Source: Gemmatimonadota bacterium (GTDB lineage Bacteria; Gemmatimonadota; Gemmatimonadetes; Longimicrobiales; Gaopeijiaceae). From it: DNA of 64,000 bases. Below the pieces are notes generated by a model. It was not told where the DNA came from. It did no database searches and saw nothing but the letters and a program-made list of their open reading frames with translations. A program made the position numbers and the translations under genes. The stretch covers positions 41,476 to 105,475 of the forward strand of contig SHZS01000001.1 in NCBI GenBank assembly GCA_009692105.1, read 5' to 3'. Below are positions 7,337-16,385 of this stretch, piece by piece (the first letter of the stretch is position 1; every line of letters begins with the position of its first letter).

Positions 7337-10135
7337 CTACGGGTTCAGCCAATAGGACATCTTCACGACGAAGATGTTGTCCGGCCGAACCCTAAAGAGC
7401 TCGCGAGCCTCACGGCCGAACGCGAAGTCCCCGACCGGGCGTTCCGGATGCTCTGGATCGAAGCTCTCGACGTTACCGGAACGGGTCTGCTGCCAGACGA
7501 GAAATAGGGTGGACCCAGCCCGCCACTCCCAGCGGAATACCGCGTTACCGCGGAGGGAGCGGAGATTGAAGTCCTTGTCGCTGACCTGGAACGTTCTCGC
7601 TGGTCCGGAGCCATCCGGATCGATCCGGAACTTCCCGGGGTCCCCGGGGGCGATGGTGCCAACGTCCTCGCCGTACTCCAGGAAGTCGGCAGCGCGAGGC
7701 GCCCGCAACTCCTTCAACCCGAGGTAGTCCGCGCTCGAAATGAACGGCTGGACATACAGCTCGAAGCTCATCTCCGGCGTCAGGGTGGCATTGACGCGTC
7801 CGGTGAGCGAAAACGTCGTCTGATGCAGATCGGCGAAGACGTACCGGCTATCGTAAGTCTGGTTCGCGGTGGTATCGGGGACCGTGGTTACATACTGGCC
7901 GACGACGTGGCTCTGGTTGAGGCTCGGCCCGAGGTTTATTTCGACGGACTCCGTGGCCCTCCAAGTCATCGAAAGACCCAGGTCGCGGCTGAACCCGCCC
8001 GGACGCTCCCGGTCGTACCGAACGGACACCCGCCCGGACAGGGGCCTGCGCCCGTCCGTCGAGTAATTGACCGATCCCCCGTATCCCTCGGGCTCGCGAA
8101 CGAGCGGGCCGCCACGGGTCGGGCGATCGTTGACCTTCGGGGGAACGTACTGGGCCGAAAAGCCCCCGCTGGCAAAGTTCGATAATTGGCCGTTGGCGTT
8201 GAGGTTGATCGCTTGCCTAACCCGATCCCCACCGTAGTTCAGCGAGACGCCATGGGTGATTCGGATGCCCCAGTTACGGAAGTGCGGGCTGGGCCTCGTC
8301 TGCTCGTACCCACCGCCAAGGTCGGCCAGGAGGCGATCCGTCCCCGTCTGGAAGCCGAGGTCGTTTATCTCGTAGCCCGGGCTGATCGCCGAGCCCGACA
8401 GGTTTATCCGCCACCTACCGGCCGTCTTTTCTATGGCAACCCTGGCCGAGTACCCAGCAAGGGAGGTCGCCGTCGAGTCGACCCCGAGATAGTGACCAGC
8501 GTCCGGGCGCTGGTAGTACCGGCTCGACGAGCGCTGCGTACGGATCAGCGCGGCTTTGCTCCCGGCGACGTAGCTCGGGGAAAAGTGGGCCGTCACTTCC
8601 CAGACTCGATTCCCCCACTGGTGTCTGAGATCGATACCCCCGCTGTAGGCGCCGGCGAAAAGCTGTCCCTCGAGGGGTCCGCCGTCGACTCGGCGGTTTA
8701 CCGCGGTGAAGAGAACCCCAACCCCGGTCTGGCCCGCTCTTAGATCCCGCAGCACCCTGGCGACTAGATAGTTGGTCACAGGCTCGACGTCGGTTCGTCC
8801 ATAGACCTGGCTCGCGTCGAGCCAATCCGCTCGTTCACGCTGGGTCACTGCTTCGAGGAAGCCAAGCGACCAGCCCGCGGCCGTCCTGCCGGTCACTTTC
8901 GCCGCACCCAGGATGGTTACGGTGGACGGGGGGTCACCGTAAACCGCTCCTCCCGGAACCCTCCCCTGTGGCGCTCGTCCGATCCGCCGCGAGTACACCA
9001 CCTGCGGTGCACCATCTCCGAATTGGAAGATGTCCGCACCCTCCACGAAGAACGGACGCCGCTCGGCAAACCGCGTCTCGAACGCCGTGAGATTGATGAC
9101 CGCAGGGTCGACCTCGACCTGGCCGAAGTCTGGGTTGACCGTGGCATCCAGTGTGACGTTGCTCGTCAGGCGGTACTTCAGGTCTACGCCCCCGGTCCCG
9201 AAGTAGTCCGAGCCGCTCCGAAACGGACTCGCGAAGTCTACCCTGGAGCTCTGGCCGATCCGTACGTACTCGGCGCGCCCCCCGACGTACGGAAGCACCT
9301 CGAGACGACGGCCCGGCTGGATCCCCCGGATCCCGACCAGGTGCCCGAAGCGGGCTATCCCAGCCGCCTCTGTGGTCGGGGTATAGACCCATGCCGTTTC
9401 CTCCTGCCCAGGCCGGACCTTTCGCTCCATCTGCAGTCCCCACACCTGCTCTTCGGCAGGGCTGAAGCGAAGCTGGCTGAAGGCAATCCGGATCTCGGCG
9501 AACCACCCCTTGTCCGTCACGGTGGACTTACCCTCCCAGACGGGCTCCCAGGACGTGTCGCCACCGCCGAGCCCACCCAGTCCACCCCCACCGCCGCCGC
9601 TGATGATCAGGTCGCGTCTCGAACCGGACGGGTTGATCGTCAACCGGTACGAGGTGCGGTGGTCGTGAAAGCTATCGAAGTGCACGGCGAAGAGGTCCGA
9701 GTCAGGAAGAGGGACGTCTCGGCGCACCAAGCGCGTGACCATGATCCCATCCGTGTCCCAGAGCCACGCTCCGACGTAGAGGGCGTCGTCGTCGTAGAGG
9801 AAGCGGACTTCGGTCGGCTCGGAGACCGGCGCCCCCTCATCGGGCTGGAACTGCCAGAAATCCGTGACCGCCGGTGCGGTCATCCAGTCGGCTTCGTCGA
9901 GCCTCCCGTTTATGACCAGTGACCCAGTGGCCCGTACTGCCCGCGCCGTGGGCGCGTCGTCGTGGTTAGGGATGTACGGCGCTCGACGCCCGGCAGCCTC
10001 CCCCGCGGGGGGGGGCTGCGACGTGGATTCTCCCTCGGCGGATGGGACCTGCTGCGCTACAGCCCATGGGGCGGGGAAAAGAAGAACGAGAACAAGCGCG
10101 AGGCCGAGAGGCCACCGGAGATGGAGAGTTGACAC
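7337..10135 (-). CDS. DUF5916 outer-membrane protein with CBM9-like domain, copy 1
   Basis: The 932-residue precursor has a Sec signal peptide (residues 1-27, cleavage near AVAQQ). Residues about 65-250 form a carbohydrate-binding family 9-like domain (INGRLDEADWMTAPAV ... DALYVGAWLWD). The rest is the DUF5916 region, a predicted outer-membrane beta barrel, with the family signature ETRFAERRPFFVEGADIFQFG. Repeated aromatic/glycine strands run to the end (FVVKMSYWLNP). A glycine run (GGGGGGLGGLGGGDTSWE) interrupts the first domain near residue 180. The substrate is unknown; glycan or metal-chelate uptake is a guess. A close paralogue lies immediately upstream on the same strand, so the pair is a tandem duplication. 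Confidence 0.85.
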   Translation of the reverse strand: MSTLHLRWPLGLALVLVLLFPAPWAVAQQVPSAEGESTSQPPPAGEAAGRRAPYIPNHDDAPTARAVRATGSLVINGRLDEADWMTAPAVTDFWQFQPDEGAPVSEPTEVRFLYDDDALYVGAWLWDTDGIMVTRLVRRDVPLPDSDLFAVHFDSFHDHRTSYRLTINPSGSRRDLIISGGGGGGLGGLGGGDTSWEPVWEGKSTVTDKGWFAEIRIAFSQLRFSPAEEQVWGLQMERKVRPGQEETAWVYTPTTEAAGIARFGHLVGIRGIQPGRRLEVLPYVGGRAEYVRIGQSSRVDFASPFRSGSDYFGTGGVDLKYRLTSNVTLDATVNPDFGQVEVDPAVINLTAFETRFAERRPFFVEGADIFQFGDGAPQVVYSRRIGRAPQGRVPGGAVYGDPPSTVTILGAAKVTGRTAAGWSLGFLEAVTQRERADWLDASQVYGRTDVEPVTNYLVARVLRDLRAGQTGVGVLFTAVNRRVDGGPLEGQLFAGAYSGGIDLRHQWGNRVWEVTAHFSPSYVAGSKAALIRTQRSSSRYYQRPDAGHYLGVDSTATSLAGYSARVAIEKTAGRWRINLSGSAISPGYEINDLGFQTGTDRLLADLGGGYEQTRPSPHFRNWGIRITHGVSLNYGGDRVRQAINLNANGQLSNFASGGFSAQYVPPKVNDRPTRGGPLVREPEGYGGSVNYSTDGRRPLSGRVSVRYDRERPGGFSRDLGLSMTWRATESVEINLGPSLNQSHVVGQYVTTVPDTTANQTYDSRYVFADLHQTTFSLTGRVNATLTPEMSFELYVQPFISSADYLGLKELRAPRAADFLEYGEDVGTIAPGDPGKFRIDPDGSGPARTFQVSDKDFNLRSLRGNAVFRWEWRAGSTLFLVWQQTRSGNVESFDPEHPERPVGDFAFGREARELFRVRPDNIFVVKMSYWLNP

Positions 10136-10175
10136 CGGGATAACTTACTCGCACAGATGTGAAGGCCGAACTATT

Positions 10176-10206
10176 GACTACGGATTCAGGCTGACTACGG
10201 GTTCAG
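10176..10206. repeat. Duplicated 3' end of the DUF5916 gene
   Basis: The motif GACTACGGRTTCAG occurs at 10176-10189 and again at 10193-10206, spaced 17 bases. On the minus strand each copy encodes the end Leu-Asn-Pro-stop of the DUF5916 proteins. The second copy is the real end of the upstream gene; the first is an orphan just after it. It looks like a leftover of the duplication that made the paralogues. Confidence 0.6.
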
Positions 10207-12960
10207 CCAGTACGAGACTTTTACGACGAAGATGTTGTCCGGCCGGACTCGCAGGAGCTCACGAGCCTCACGACCGAAGTCAAAGTCTCCGCCGCCGCGG
10301 TCCGGATGCCCGGGATCGACGCCCTCGATGCGACCGGAGCGGGACTGCTGCCAGACGAGGAACAGGGTGGATCCGGCGCGCCATTCCCAGCGGAATACCG
10401 CGTTACCCCTGAGGGAGCGGACGTTGAAGTCCCTATCGCTGATCTGGAAGCTCTTCGCCGGTCCGGAGCCGTCTGGATCGATCAGGAACTTTCCCGTGCC
10501 GACGGGACCGATGGTGCCGATGTCGGTGCCGTACTCCAGGAAATCGGACCTTCGCGGCGCCGGCAGCTCCTCGATCGCCCCGTAGTCCGCGCTCGAGATG
10601 AACGGCTGCATGTACAGCTCGAAGCTAATCTCCGGCGTAAGGGTGGCGTTTACGCGAGCCGTGAGCGAAAACGTCGTCTGGTCGAGGCCGGCAAAAACGT
10701 ATCGACGACCGTAGGTAGGGGTTGCAAGAGTATCGGTCACCGCGGCGATGTATTGGGCGACGACGTGGCTCTCGTTCAAGCTCGGCCCGAGGGTGACGTC
10801 GACCGTCTCGGAGGCCCTCCAAGTGAGCGAAATGCTCAGGTCGCGGGCGTGTCCGCCAGGACGCTCGCGGTCGTACCCCCCGGACACCCTCCCAGACAGA
10901 GCCCTGCGCGTGTCCGTCGTGTAGCTGACCGATCCCCCGTATCCCTCGGGCTCGCGCACGAGGGGGCCACCCCGCGTCAGACGATCGTTCATCTTCGGGG
11001 GCACGTACTGAGCCGTGAGGCCCGCGCTGGAGAAGCCAGGGAACTGCCCGTTGGCGCTGAAGTTGATCGCTTGCTGAACTTTATTCCCTCCATAGTTAAA
11101 CGCGATGGGAGAGTTAACTCGGAGGCTCCAGTTCCGGAAGTAGCGGCCCGGCCTCGTCCGCTCGTACCCGCCGCCAAAGTCGGCCCGCATACGACCCGCG
11201 TCTGTCGAGAAGCCCAGGTCGTTGATTTCGTAGCCCGGGCTGGTCGCCGCTCCGGCCAAGCTGAGTCGCCACGCCCCGGCTGTCTTTGCCACGGAAACCC
11301 TGGTGGAGTAGCCGAAAAGGGAGGTTGCCGTCGAGTCGACCCCGAGATAGTCGGCGTCAGGGCGCTGATAGTACCGGCTCGCCGCACCCTGCGTGCGGAT
11401 GATCGCGGCTGAGTCTCCGGTGACGTAGCTCGGAGAAAAGTAGGCCGTTACTTCCCAGCGCCGGTTGGCCCACTGGTGTCTGAGGTCGATACCCCCGGTG
11501 TACGCGCTGGCGTGAAGCCTTGCCTCGAGGGGTCCACCGTCTACACGGCGATTCACCGCAGTGAGGAGGGCCCCGACCGAGGTCTGGCCCGCACGCAGAT
11601 CTTTCCGTACTCGCGCAGCCAGGTAGTTGGTCGCCGGCTCGACCTCGTACCGTCCCTCGGTCCCGCTTGCGTTCAACCAGCTCGCTCTTTCGCGTTGGGT
11701 CACGGCCTCAAGGAACCCGAGCGACCAGCCGTTCGCTGTCCTGCCCGTCACCTTCGCCGCTCCGAGGATCGTGGTCACGTCCGGTGCATCGTCGTAGACC
11801 GACGCGCCGGGGAGCCCGCCCTGCGGCGGTCGGCCGATCCGCCGCGAGTACACGATCTGAGGTCCGCCCACGCCGAACTGAAAGATGTCCGCTCCCTCCA
11901 CGAAGAACGGACGGCGCTCCTGAAACCGAGTCTCGAAGGCCGTGAGGTTGATGACCGCGGGATCGACCTCGACCTGTCCGAAGTCAGGGTTGACGGTAGC
12001 GTCGAGGGTGACATTGCTGGTCAAGCGGTATTTCAGGTCGACGCCAGTGGCTGGGAAGTAGTCCGAGCCACTCCGGAACGGGTTGGCGAACGACACATTG
12101 GCGTTCTGCTCAATCCCAACGTACTCAGCACGCGCCGCAACGTACGGAAGCACCTCGAGGCGGCGGCCCGGCTCCACCCCCCGGATCCCCACCAAGTGGC
12201 CAAAACGGGCTACTCCCCCGGCCTCGGTGCTGGGGGTGAAGATCCAGGAGCTTTCCTCCTGCTGTGGCTGGATGTTTCGCTCCAGCTGCATTCCCCAGAG
12301 CTGCTCCTCAGCGGAGCTGAAGCGCAGCTGGCTGAAAGGAATCCGGATCTCCGCGAACCACCCCGCATCCGTCACGGTGGTCTTGCCCTCCCAAACGGGA
12401 TCCCACGACGTGTCACCACCGCTGATCCCCCCCGGTCCGTTCCCACCGCCGCCGCTGAGGATCAGATCCCGCTTCGAACCGGAGGGGGTGATGGATAGCC
12501 GATAGGAGGTGCGATGGTCGTGGTAGCTATCGAAGTGCACCCCAAAGAGGTCGGAGTCGGGAAGGGCAACGTCTCGACGCACCAGGCGGGTAGCGAGAAC
12601 CCCGTCACTGTCCCAGAGCCAAGCGCCCACGTAGATGGCGTCGTCGTCGTAGAGGAAGCGGACCTCGGTCCTCTCGGACACGGGCGCCCCCTCGTCGGGC
12701 GTGAATTGCCAGAAGTCCGTGACCGCCGGAGCGGTCATCCAGTCCGCTTCGTCGAGCCTCCCGTCGGCCACGATTTGCCCGGTGGTCCGTACCGCCTGCG
12801 CCGTGGGCGCGTCGTCGTGGTTTGGGATGTAGGGCCCTTGGCCCTCGGCGACCGCGTCGCTGTCCCGGACGGAAGGGGCCTCCTGGGCCGCAGCCCATCG
12901 GACGGGCAGGAGAAGAACAAGCACGAACGCGTGAGCGAGGGGCCGCGAGAGAGTCGACAC
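10195..12960 (-). CDS. DUF5916 outer-membrane protein with CBM9-like domain, copy 2
   Basis: The 921-residue paralogue of the downstream gene aligns along its whole length. The signal peptide (1-25, ending RWAAAQE), the CBM9-like domain (ADGRLDEADWMTAPAV), the signature ETRFQERRPFFVEGADIFQFG and the end FVVKVSYWLNP are all kept. The most variable parts are the signal peptide, the glycine-rich loop (GGGGNGPGGISGGDTSW) and strand-loop segments in the barrel, which would be surface loops. Only about 60 bases separate the two genes, so they are probably co-transcribed. The pattern fits duplication followed by loop divergence, which may mean different ligands or phage resistance; that is inference. 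Confidence 0.85.
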   Translation of the reverse strand: MSTLSRPLAHAFVLVLLLPVRWAAAQEAPSVRDSDAVAEGQGPYIPNHDDAPTAQAVRTTGQIVADGRLDEADWMTAPAVTDFWQFTPDEGAPVSERTEVRFLYDDDAIYVGAWLWDSDGVLATRLVRRDVALPDSDLFGVHFDSYHDHRTSYRLSITPSGSKRDLILSGGGGNGPGGISGGDTSWDPVWEGKTTVTDAGWFAEIRIPFSQLRFSSAEEQLWGMQLERNIQPQQEESSWIFTPSTEAGGVARFGHLVGIRGVEPGRRLEVLPYVAARAEYVGIEQNANVSFANPFRSGSDYFPATGVDLKYRLTSNVTLDATVNPDFGQVEVDPAVINLTAFETRFQERRPFFVEGADIFQFGVGGPQIVYSRRIGRPPQGGLPGASVYDDAPDVTTILGAAKVTGRTANGWSLGFLEAVTQRERASWLNASGTEGRYEVEPATNYLAARVRKDLRAGQTSVGALLTAVNRRVDGGPLEARLHASAYTGGIDLRHQWANRRWEVTAYFSPSYVTGDSAAIIRTQGAASRYYQRPDADYLGVDSTATSLFGYSTRVSVAKTAGAWRLSLAGAATSPGYEINDLGFSTDAGRMRADFGGGYERTRPGRYFRNWSLRVNSPIAFNYGGNKVQQAINFSANGQFPGFSSAGLTAQYVPPKMNDRLTRGGPLVREPEGYGGSVSYTTDTRRALSGRVSGGYDRERPGGHARDLSISLTWRASETVDVTLGPSLNESHVVAQYIAAVTDTLATPTYGRRYVFAGLDQTTFSLTARVNATLTPEISFELYMQPFISSADYGAIEELPAPRRSDFLEYGTDIGTIGPVGTGKFLIDPDGSGPAKSFQISDRDFNVRSLRGNAVFRWEWRAGSTLFLVWQQSRSGRIEGVDPGHPDRGGGDFDFGREARELLRVRPDNIFVVKVSYWLNP

Positions 12961-13028
12961 GTTGACAAGCTATCAAGGGTATCGGGGACCGAGAAGTAGG
13001 GATGGAGGCGCCCGCTGGGATCGCCACC

Positions 13029-13532
13029 TCAGGACCGCAACATGGTCCCCATCCGCGGAGCGTTCCGCAGGGTCTGATAGATGACGCAGTACCGTTCCGT
13101 GAGCTCGATCAGCTTCGCCCTGGCCGGCCCGTCCGCATCGGTCTCCAGGTCGAACGACAGCTCGATATCGGTGATTCCCACCGGCGTTTCCCTCGAGACG
13201 CCGAGCGTCCCTCGAGCATCCCATTTGCCCTCCGCCCGTACGACAGCCCGGGTCAGCGTCACCCCCATCGCCGTCGCCACGCTGTTCAGCGTTACCCCGG
13301 CGCAGGCCACGAGCGCATCGAGGAGAATGTCGGCCGAACACGCCTTGCTTCCGTCGCCCCCCACGGCGGGATGGAGACCGGCAATGACCTTCGCGCCCCA
13401 TATGTCGACCGCGCAGGTGAGTCCGTCACCCGGGCGCCCTTCGGCAAGCGCGGTCACCATCGCCGCCCGGGGCTCGTCTCGGTACTTCTGCTTGAGGGGA
13501 GCCTGCAAGGCTCTGAGCGTCGCGACGTCCAT
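13029..13532 (-). CDS. OsmC-family protein
   Basis: OsmC/Ohr proteins reduce organic hydroperoxides through a cysteine pair. This 167-residue protein has the two expected cysteines: the first in ILLDALVACAGVTLNSVA, the second in ELTERYCVIYQTL. The fold elements match the longer OsmC subgroup. ATG 13532 is chosen because AAGGAG lies 6 bases upstream; the open frame continues to 13697 but lacks conservation. The reductant (thioredoxin or lipoyl protein) cannot be told. A second, shorter OsmC paralogue lies at 18.4 kb. Confidence 0.85.
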   Translation of the reverse strand: MDVATLRALQAPLKQKYRDEPRAAMVTALAEGRPGDGLTCAVDIWGAKVIAGLHPAVGGDGSKACSADILLDALVACAGVTLNSVATAMGVTLTRAVVRAEGKWDARGTLGVSRETPVGITDIELSFDLETDADGPARAKLIELTERYCVIYQTLRNAPRMGTMLRS

Positions 13533-13647
13533 GAAAGTCTCCTTCCGTAATGGGGCAACCCAAGCTACGCTCGGGCTCTGACGTCCGCGAGACCGGAAAG
13601 ACGCTATCGCAGGGGGTCCACTGACCTCTGCGAACTCGAGGAAACTC

Positions 13648-14385
13648 ATGCGCGCGCATTGCCTGCGGCACGTTCCCTTCGAGGGGCTGGGCAGCATCGG
13701 GCCGTGGCTCGCGACGGCCGGTTACCGGATCACGAGCACGAGGTTCTACGCTTCCGATCGCCTTCCCGACCCGAGAGAGATCGACTTCCTCGTCGCCGTG
13801 GGCGGGCCCATGAGCGTGAACGACGAAGAGACCCTTCCGTGGCTCGTCGAGGAGAAGCGGTTCATCCGAGACTGCATGGAAGCGGGGACCCCAGTCCTCG
13901 GGGTCTGCCTGGGGGCGCAGCTGATTGCAAGCGCGATGGGCGCCCCGGTGTACCCGAACTCTGAGCGGGAGATCGGCTGGTTTCCGATACGTGCCTCCGA
14001 GCCACGCGCCTCCGAACGACGCGCCCCAGAACGACCCGCCTCAGAGCGGGCGGGGGATTCCCACTTCCGCTTCCCTTCCTCCGTGGAGGTCTTCCACTGG
14101 CACGGGGAAACCTTCGATCTGCCCCCTGGGGCGGTGCACCTCGCGAGGAGCGTAGGGTGCGAAAATCAGGCCTTTCAGCTCGGCGGGTCGGTCATCGGGC
14201 TCCAGTTCCATCTGGAGACCACGGCAGCGACAGCGTGGGAACTCGTGTCCCACAGCCGGGACGAGCTCTCGCCCTCCCGATTCGTCCAGTCCGAGGGGGA
14301 GATCCTCGCCGCGTCGCCCGACCGGTACGAGACGATCAACGCCCTGATGGGGGACGTGCTCACCTTCCTTCACCGAGCGCCCTAG
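13648..14385 (+). CDS. Class I glutamine amidotransferase-like protein
   Basis: The 245-residue protein is a stand-alone GATase of the GuaA-type fold. The nucleophile elbow reads GVCLGAQ (near residue 86-92), and the catalytic His and Glu are in LQFHLET near residue 188. It belongs with the YfeJ/GMP synthase-like amidotransferases of uncertain substrate. Between the two halves, residues 116-135 are a low-complexity insert of four pentapeptides (ASEPR, ASERR, APERP, ASERA) encoded by a 15-bp tandem repeat. GAGG stands 6 bases before ATG 13648. It is divergent from the OsmC gene. Confidence 0.85.
   Translation: MRAHCLRHVPFEGLGSIGPWLATAGYRITSTRFYASDRLPDPREIDFLVAVGGPMSVNDEETLPWLVEEKRFIRDCMEAGTPVLGVCLGAQLIASAMGAPVYPNSEREIGWFPIRASEPRASERRAPERPASERAGDSHFRFPSSVEVFHWHGETFDLPPGAVHLARSVGCENQAFQLGGSVIGLQFHLETTAATAWELVSHSRDELSPSRFVQSEGEILAASPDRYETINALMGDVLTFLHRAP
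13993..14052 (+). repeat. Four 15-bp tandem units inside the GATase gene
   Basis: Four consecutive 15-base units (13993-14007, 14008-14022, 14023-14037, 14038-14052) share GCCTCCGARCGACGC-like sequence. The unit is a multiple of three, so it extends the protein by pentapeptides without a frameshift. The position is a surface loop between the nucleophile and the catalytic His, by analogy with the GATase fold. Confidence 0.8.
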
Positions 14386-14424
14386 GCCAACCGGATCGTC
14401 GGCACCTTGACGGTGCTTAGATGA

Positions 14425-14470
14425 CCAGAACTGTCACCCATCAGGGTTACCGCTCAATTGTCACTAGTTG
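14425..14470. mobile_element. Possible insertion sequence end remnant
   Basis: Two TGTCAC motifs, at 14432-14437 and 14459-14464, lie in the same orientation 27 bases apart. On the minus strand this reads CTGATGGGTGACAG, resembling the repeated GGGTGACA ends seen in some IS families such as IS481 or IS21. No transposase reading frame is nearby. It adjoins the odd C-terminal tail of the macro-domain gene. Recognition is by motif only. Confidence 0.25.
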
Positions 14471-15172
14471 CCGCGCGGGTTCCGGTCCGTTCTGAAGCAT
14501 GTCGGCTCTCGGTATCCCTTCGAGATGGTCACGATCGTCAGGTATTCGTGCTTGAAGGCTTGAAAAATAGGCTCCGTCGGTCTCCAGAGATTGTTGTACG
14601 GCGCGTCGATCCACGTCTCGAACGAACCCGCCGCCTCCTCCTCGCTCGCCGGCTCCACGGCGTGACCCCGGGCTCCCCGGTCCTCCTCCGGCCTCGGTCC
14701 CCGTGCGAGCTCTCCCAAGAACGCTTCCTCTTCGTATGCGTTCGCGACGGCGATGACGACCTCTTTGGGATACGGGAACCGCTTCGCGTGCTCCCTCAGA
14801 ATCGAACACATGACCCGGGCGGAAACCTCCGCGTCCAGGTTCCCGGCGCCGATCCCGAGCGGCGGAGTGGCAAGGATCTCGACCTGCCATTGCTCGGCCT
14901 GTCGGAGACCGTTCCGGAAGGCTCGGGACACGCTCTCCTCCGAGATCGGCTCCTCCTCGGAGCGGAGGACGATGTGAATCAAGAACTGGCTTCTGAGGAG
15001 TCCCGCCGACCGGGACCTCCCCGGACCCCCGCACCCGGTCCAGGAGCTCCTCCCCCGCCTCGTCTCCCACATGGGCGCAGATCGGCGTGCACGCCTCCAA
15101 GTCCGTGCCGACGGAACGGATCAGGGCGTCTGCCTCGAGGCTCGCCAAGTCAGAGAGGGTGATCCGGATCAC
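14464..15172 (-). pseudogene. Macro (ADP-ribose-binding) domain gene broken by a frameshift
   Basis: From GTG 15172 the frame reads MIRITLSDLASLEADALIR and reaches GSGEVPVGG near 15002; beyond this it turns to noise. In the next frame, from about 14985, the reading resumes as SQFLIHIVLRSEEEPISEES and continues GIGAGNLDAEVSARVMC, the second half of a macro domain. About six residues that normally join the halves are also missing or altered, so a small deletion probably caused the shift between 14985 and 15007. The C-terminal 75 residues do not look like a macro domain and run toward a possible IS end. The GTG overlaps the TGA of the TPR gene, so it was once translationally coupled. Confidence 0.65.
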
Positions 15173-16047
15173 TGGGCCGCGAGCTCCCGGGCCCGGCGAT
15201 ACATGGCGCCCGCCCGCTCCCTGAGATGCTGTCGATCATATAGGAGCCCCATGAGGTAGTATATCCGCGCGCTGTTCGGGGAGAGAGCTCGGGCCTTCTC
15301 AAGCACATCGAGGGCTTCCTCTACCCGCCCCAACCGGTTCAGGGCCTCCCCACGGTAGAGGTGCGCCGCCGTGTGCTCAGGATCCTGGGCACACACCCAC
15401 TCGAGCTCGTGCTCGGCCTGGGGGTATAGCCCCCGCCGGAAAAAGAGGATGCCGAGGCTGGCGCGGACGTCCGTGCGAGAGGGATCCATCCGCTGGGCCC
15501 TCCGTAGGTGCGTCTCCGCCTCGTCGAACTGGGCCGCCAGTGTGAGAGCCGCCCCGAGGCGCGCGAAGCCGCCGGGATCGCCAGGATTCACCTCGGCAGC
15601 GGCTCGGTAGTGCTCGACCGCGAGGTCGTGCAAGCCGAGGCTGTCCAGCAGTCCTCCGAACTCCGTCCGAACCTCGGCGTTGCCAGGCTCCACTGCGACG
15701 AGTCGCCGATAGAGCCGGACCGAGTCCTCAGGCCGCCCGGCCGTGGCGGCTTCCCGAGCATGCCGGAGAAGCTCCTCGAGGCCAGTCTCGGTCCTTTCCG
15801 GGGGCGCGGCCGACCCCTGCCCCGCACGCGGATCCGACGCTGGTTCCTCCCCCGCGCCTCCACCCCTGTCCGATTCCCCTTCCGGGCGCCCCTCATCCGA
15901 GGCACGCTCGACAACGAGACCGTCTGCGGCGAACTCGAAGACGGCGGGTGCACGCGCGTCCTCCTCCAGAGGCAGGTCGTGGCTCCCCAGGTCGAGCGCG
16001 AGCTCGGCCTGCCGTTTGATTCTTCCCCGGCGTCGCCTCTCGGTCAT
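15169..16047 (-). CDS. TPR-repeat protein
   Basis: The 292-residue protein has a basic N-terminus (MTERRRRGRIKRQ), a disordered acidic segment (to about residue 85), and then at least five tetratricopeptide repeats. Typical helix pairs include GRPEDSVRLYRRLVAVEPGN, HDLAVEHYRAAAEVNPGD, FDEAETHLRRAQRMDPSR, YPQAEHELEWVCAQDPEH and VEEALDVLEKARALSPNS. It should be a protein-binding scaffold in the cytoplasm; the partner is unknown. ATG 16047 is chosen because it overlaps the stop of cutA (ATGA). The macro-domain gene follows with a GTGA overlap. Confidence 0.85.
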   Translation of the reverse strand: MTERRRRGRIKRQAELALDLGSHDLPLEEDARAPAVFEFAADGLVVERASDEGRPEGESDRGGGAGEEPASDPRAGQGSAAPPERTETGLEELLRHAREAATAGRPEDSVRLYRRLVAVEPGNAEVRTEFGGLLDSLGLHDLAVEHYRAAAEVNPGDPGGFARLGAALTLAAQFDEAETHLRRAQRMDPSRTDVRASLGILFFRRGLYPQAEHELEWVCAQDPEHTAAHLYRGEALNRLGRVEEALDVLEKARALSPNSARIYYLMGLLYDRQHLRERAGAMYRRARELAAQ

Positions 16048-16385
16048 CCGGCACCGCCTACCGGTCGCGAACCGGTCTCTTCCGCGACCCACCTCAGGTA
16101 CGGCTCGTGCCCGGCCTCCACCGCCAACACCAGAACCTCGGGAACCTCGTATGGGTGCATCTCCGGAATCCGTCGGACTAGCTCTGGAACTCTCGATCGA
16201 TGCGTCCTGAAGACGATCAGCGACTCCTCTTCATCCCGGATCACCCCTCGCCACCGATAGAGCGAGCGGATTCCGGGGATCACGTTCCCACAGGCCACGA
16301 GCCCCTCGTCGATGAGGCTCCGACAGAGCCCGGCGGCGATCTCCTCGTCGGGAGCAGTCACGAGCACGATGCACGCATCGGTCAT
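16044..16385 (-). CDS. cutA: Divalent-cation tolerance protein CutA
   Basis: The 113-residue protein matches the CutA1 family across its length: VLVTAPDEEIAAGLCRSLI, then LVACGNVIPGIRSLYRWRG, EESLIVFRTH and MHPYEVPEVLVL. The fold is a ferredoxin-like trimer that resembles PII. Copper or signal-transduction roles have been proposed, but the function is unsettled. The length is usual. Its ATG overlaps the TGA of the acyl-CoA synthetase upstream and its stop overlaps the ATG of the TPR gene, so all are in one operon. Confidence 0.92.
   Translation of the reverse strand: MTDACIVLVTAPDEEIAAGLCRSLIDEGLVACGNVIPGIRSLYRWRGVIRDEEESLIVFRTHRSRVPELVRRIPEMHPYEVPEVLVLAVEAGHEPYLRWVAEETGSRPVGGAG

Noticed and set aside
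9580..9600. Glycine-run DNA as a microsatellite-type switch in the DUF5916 gene
   Set aside because: The run is made of mixed glycine codons, not a clean tandem unit, and the paralogue has only a shorter version; no sign of frame switching.
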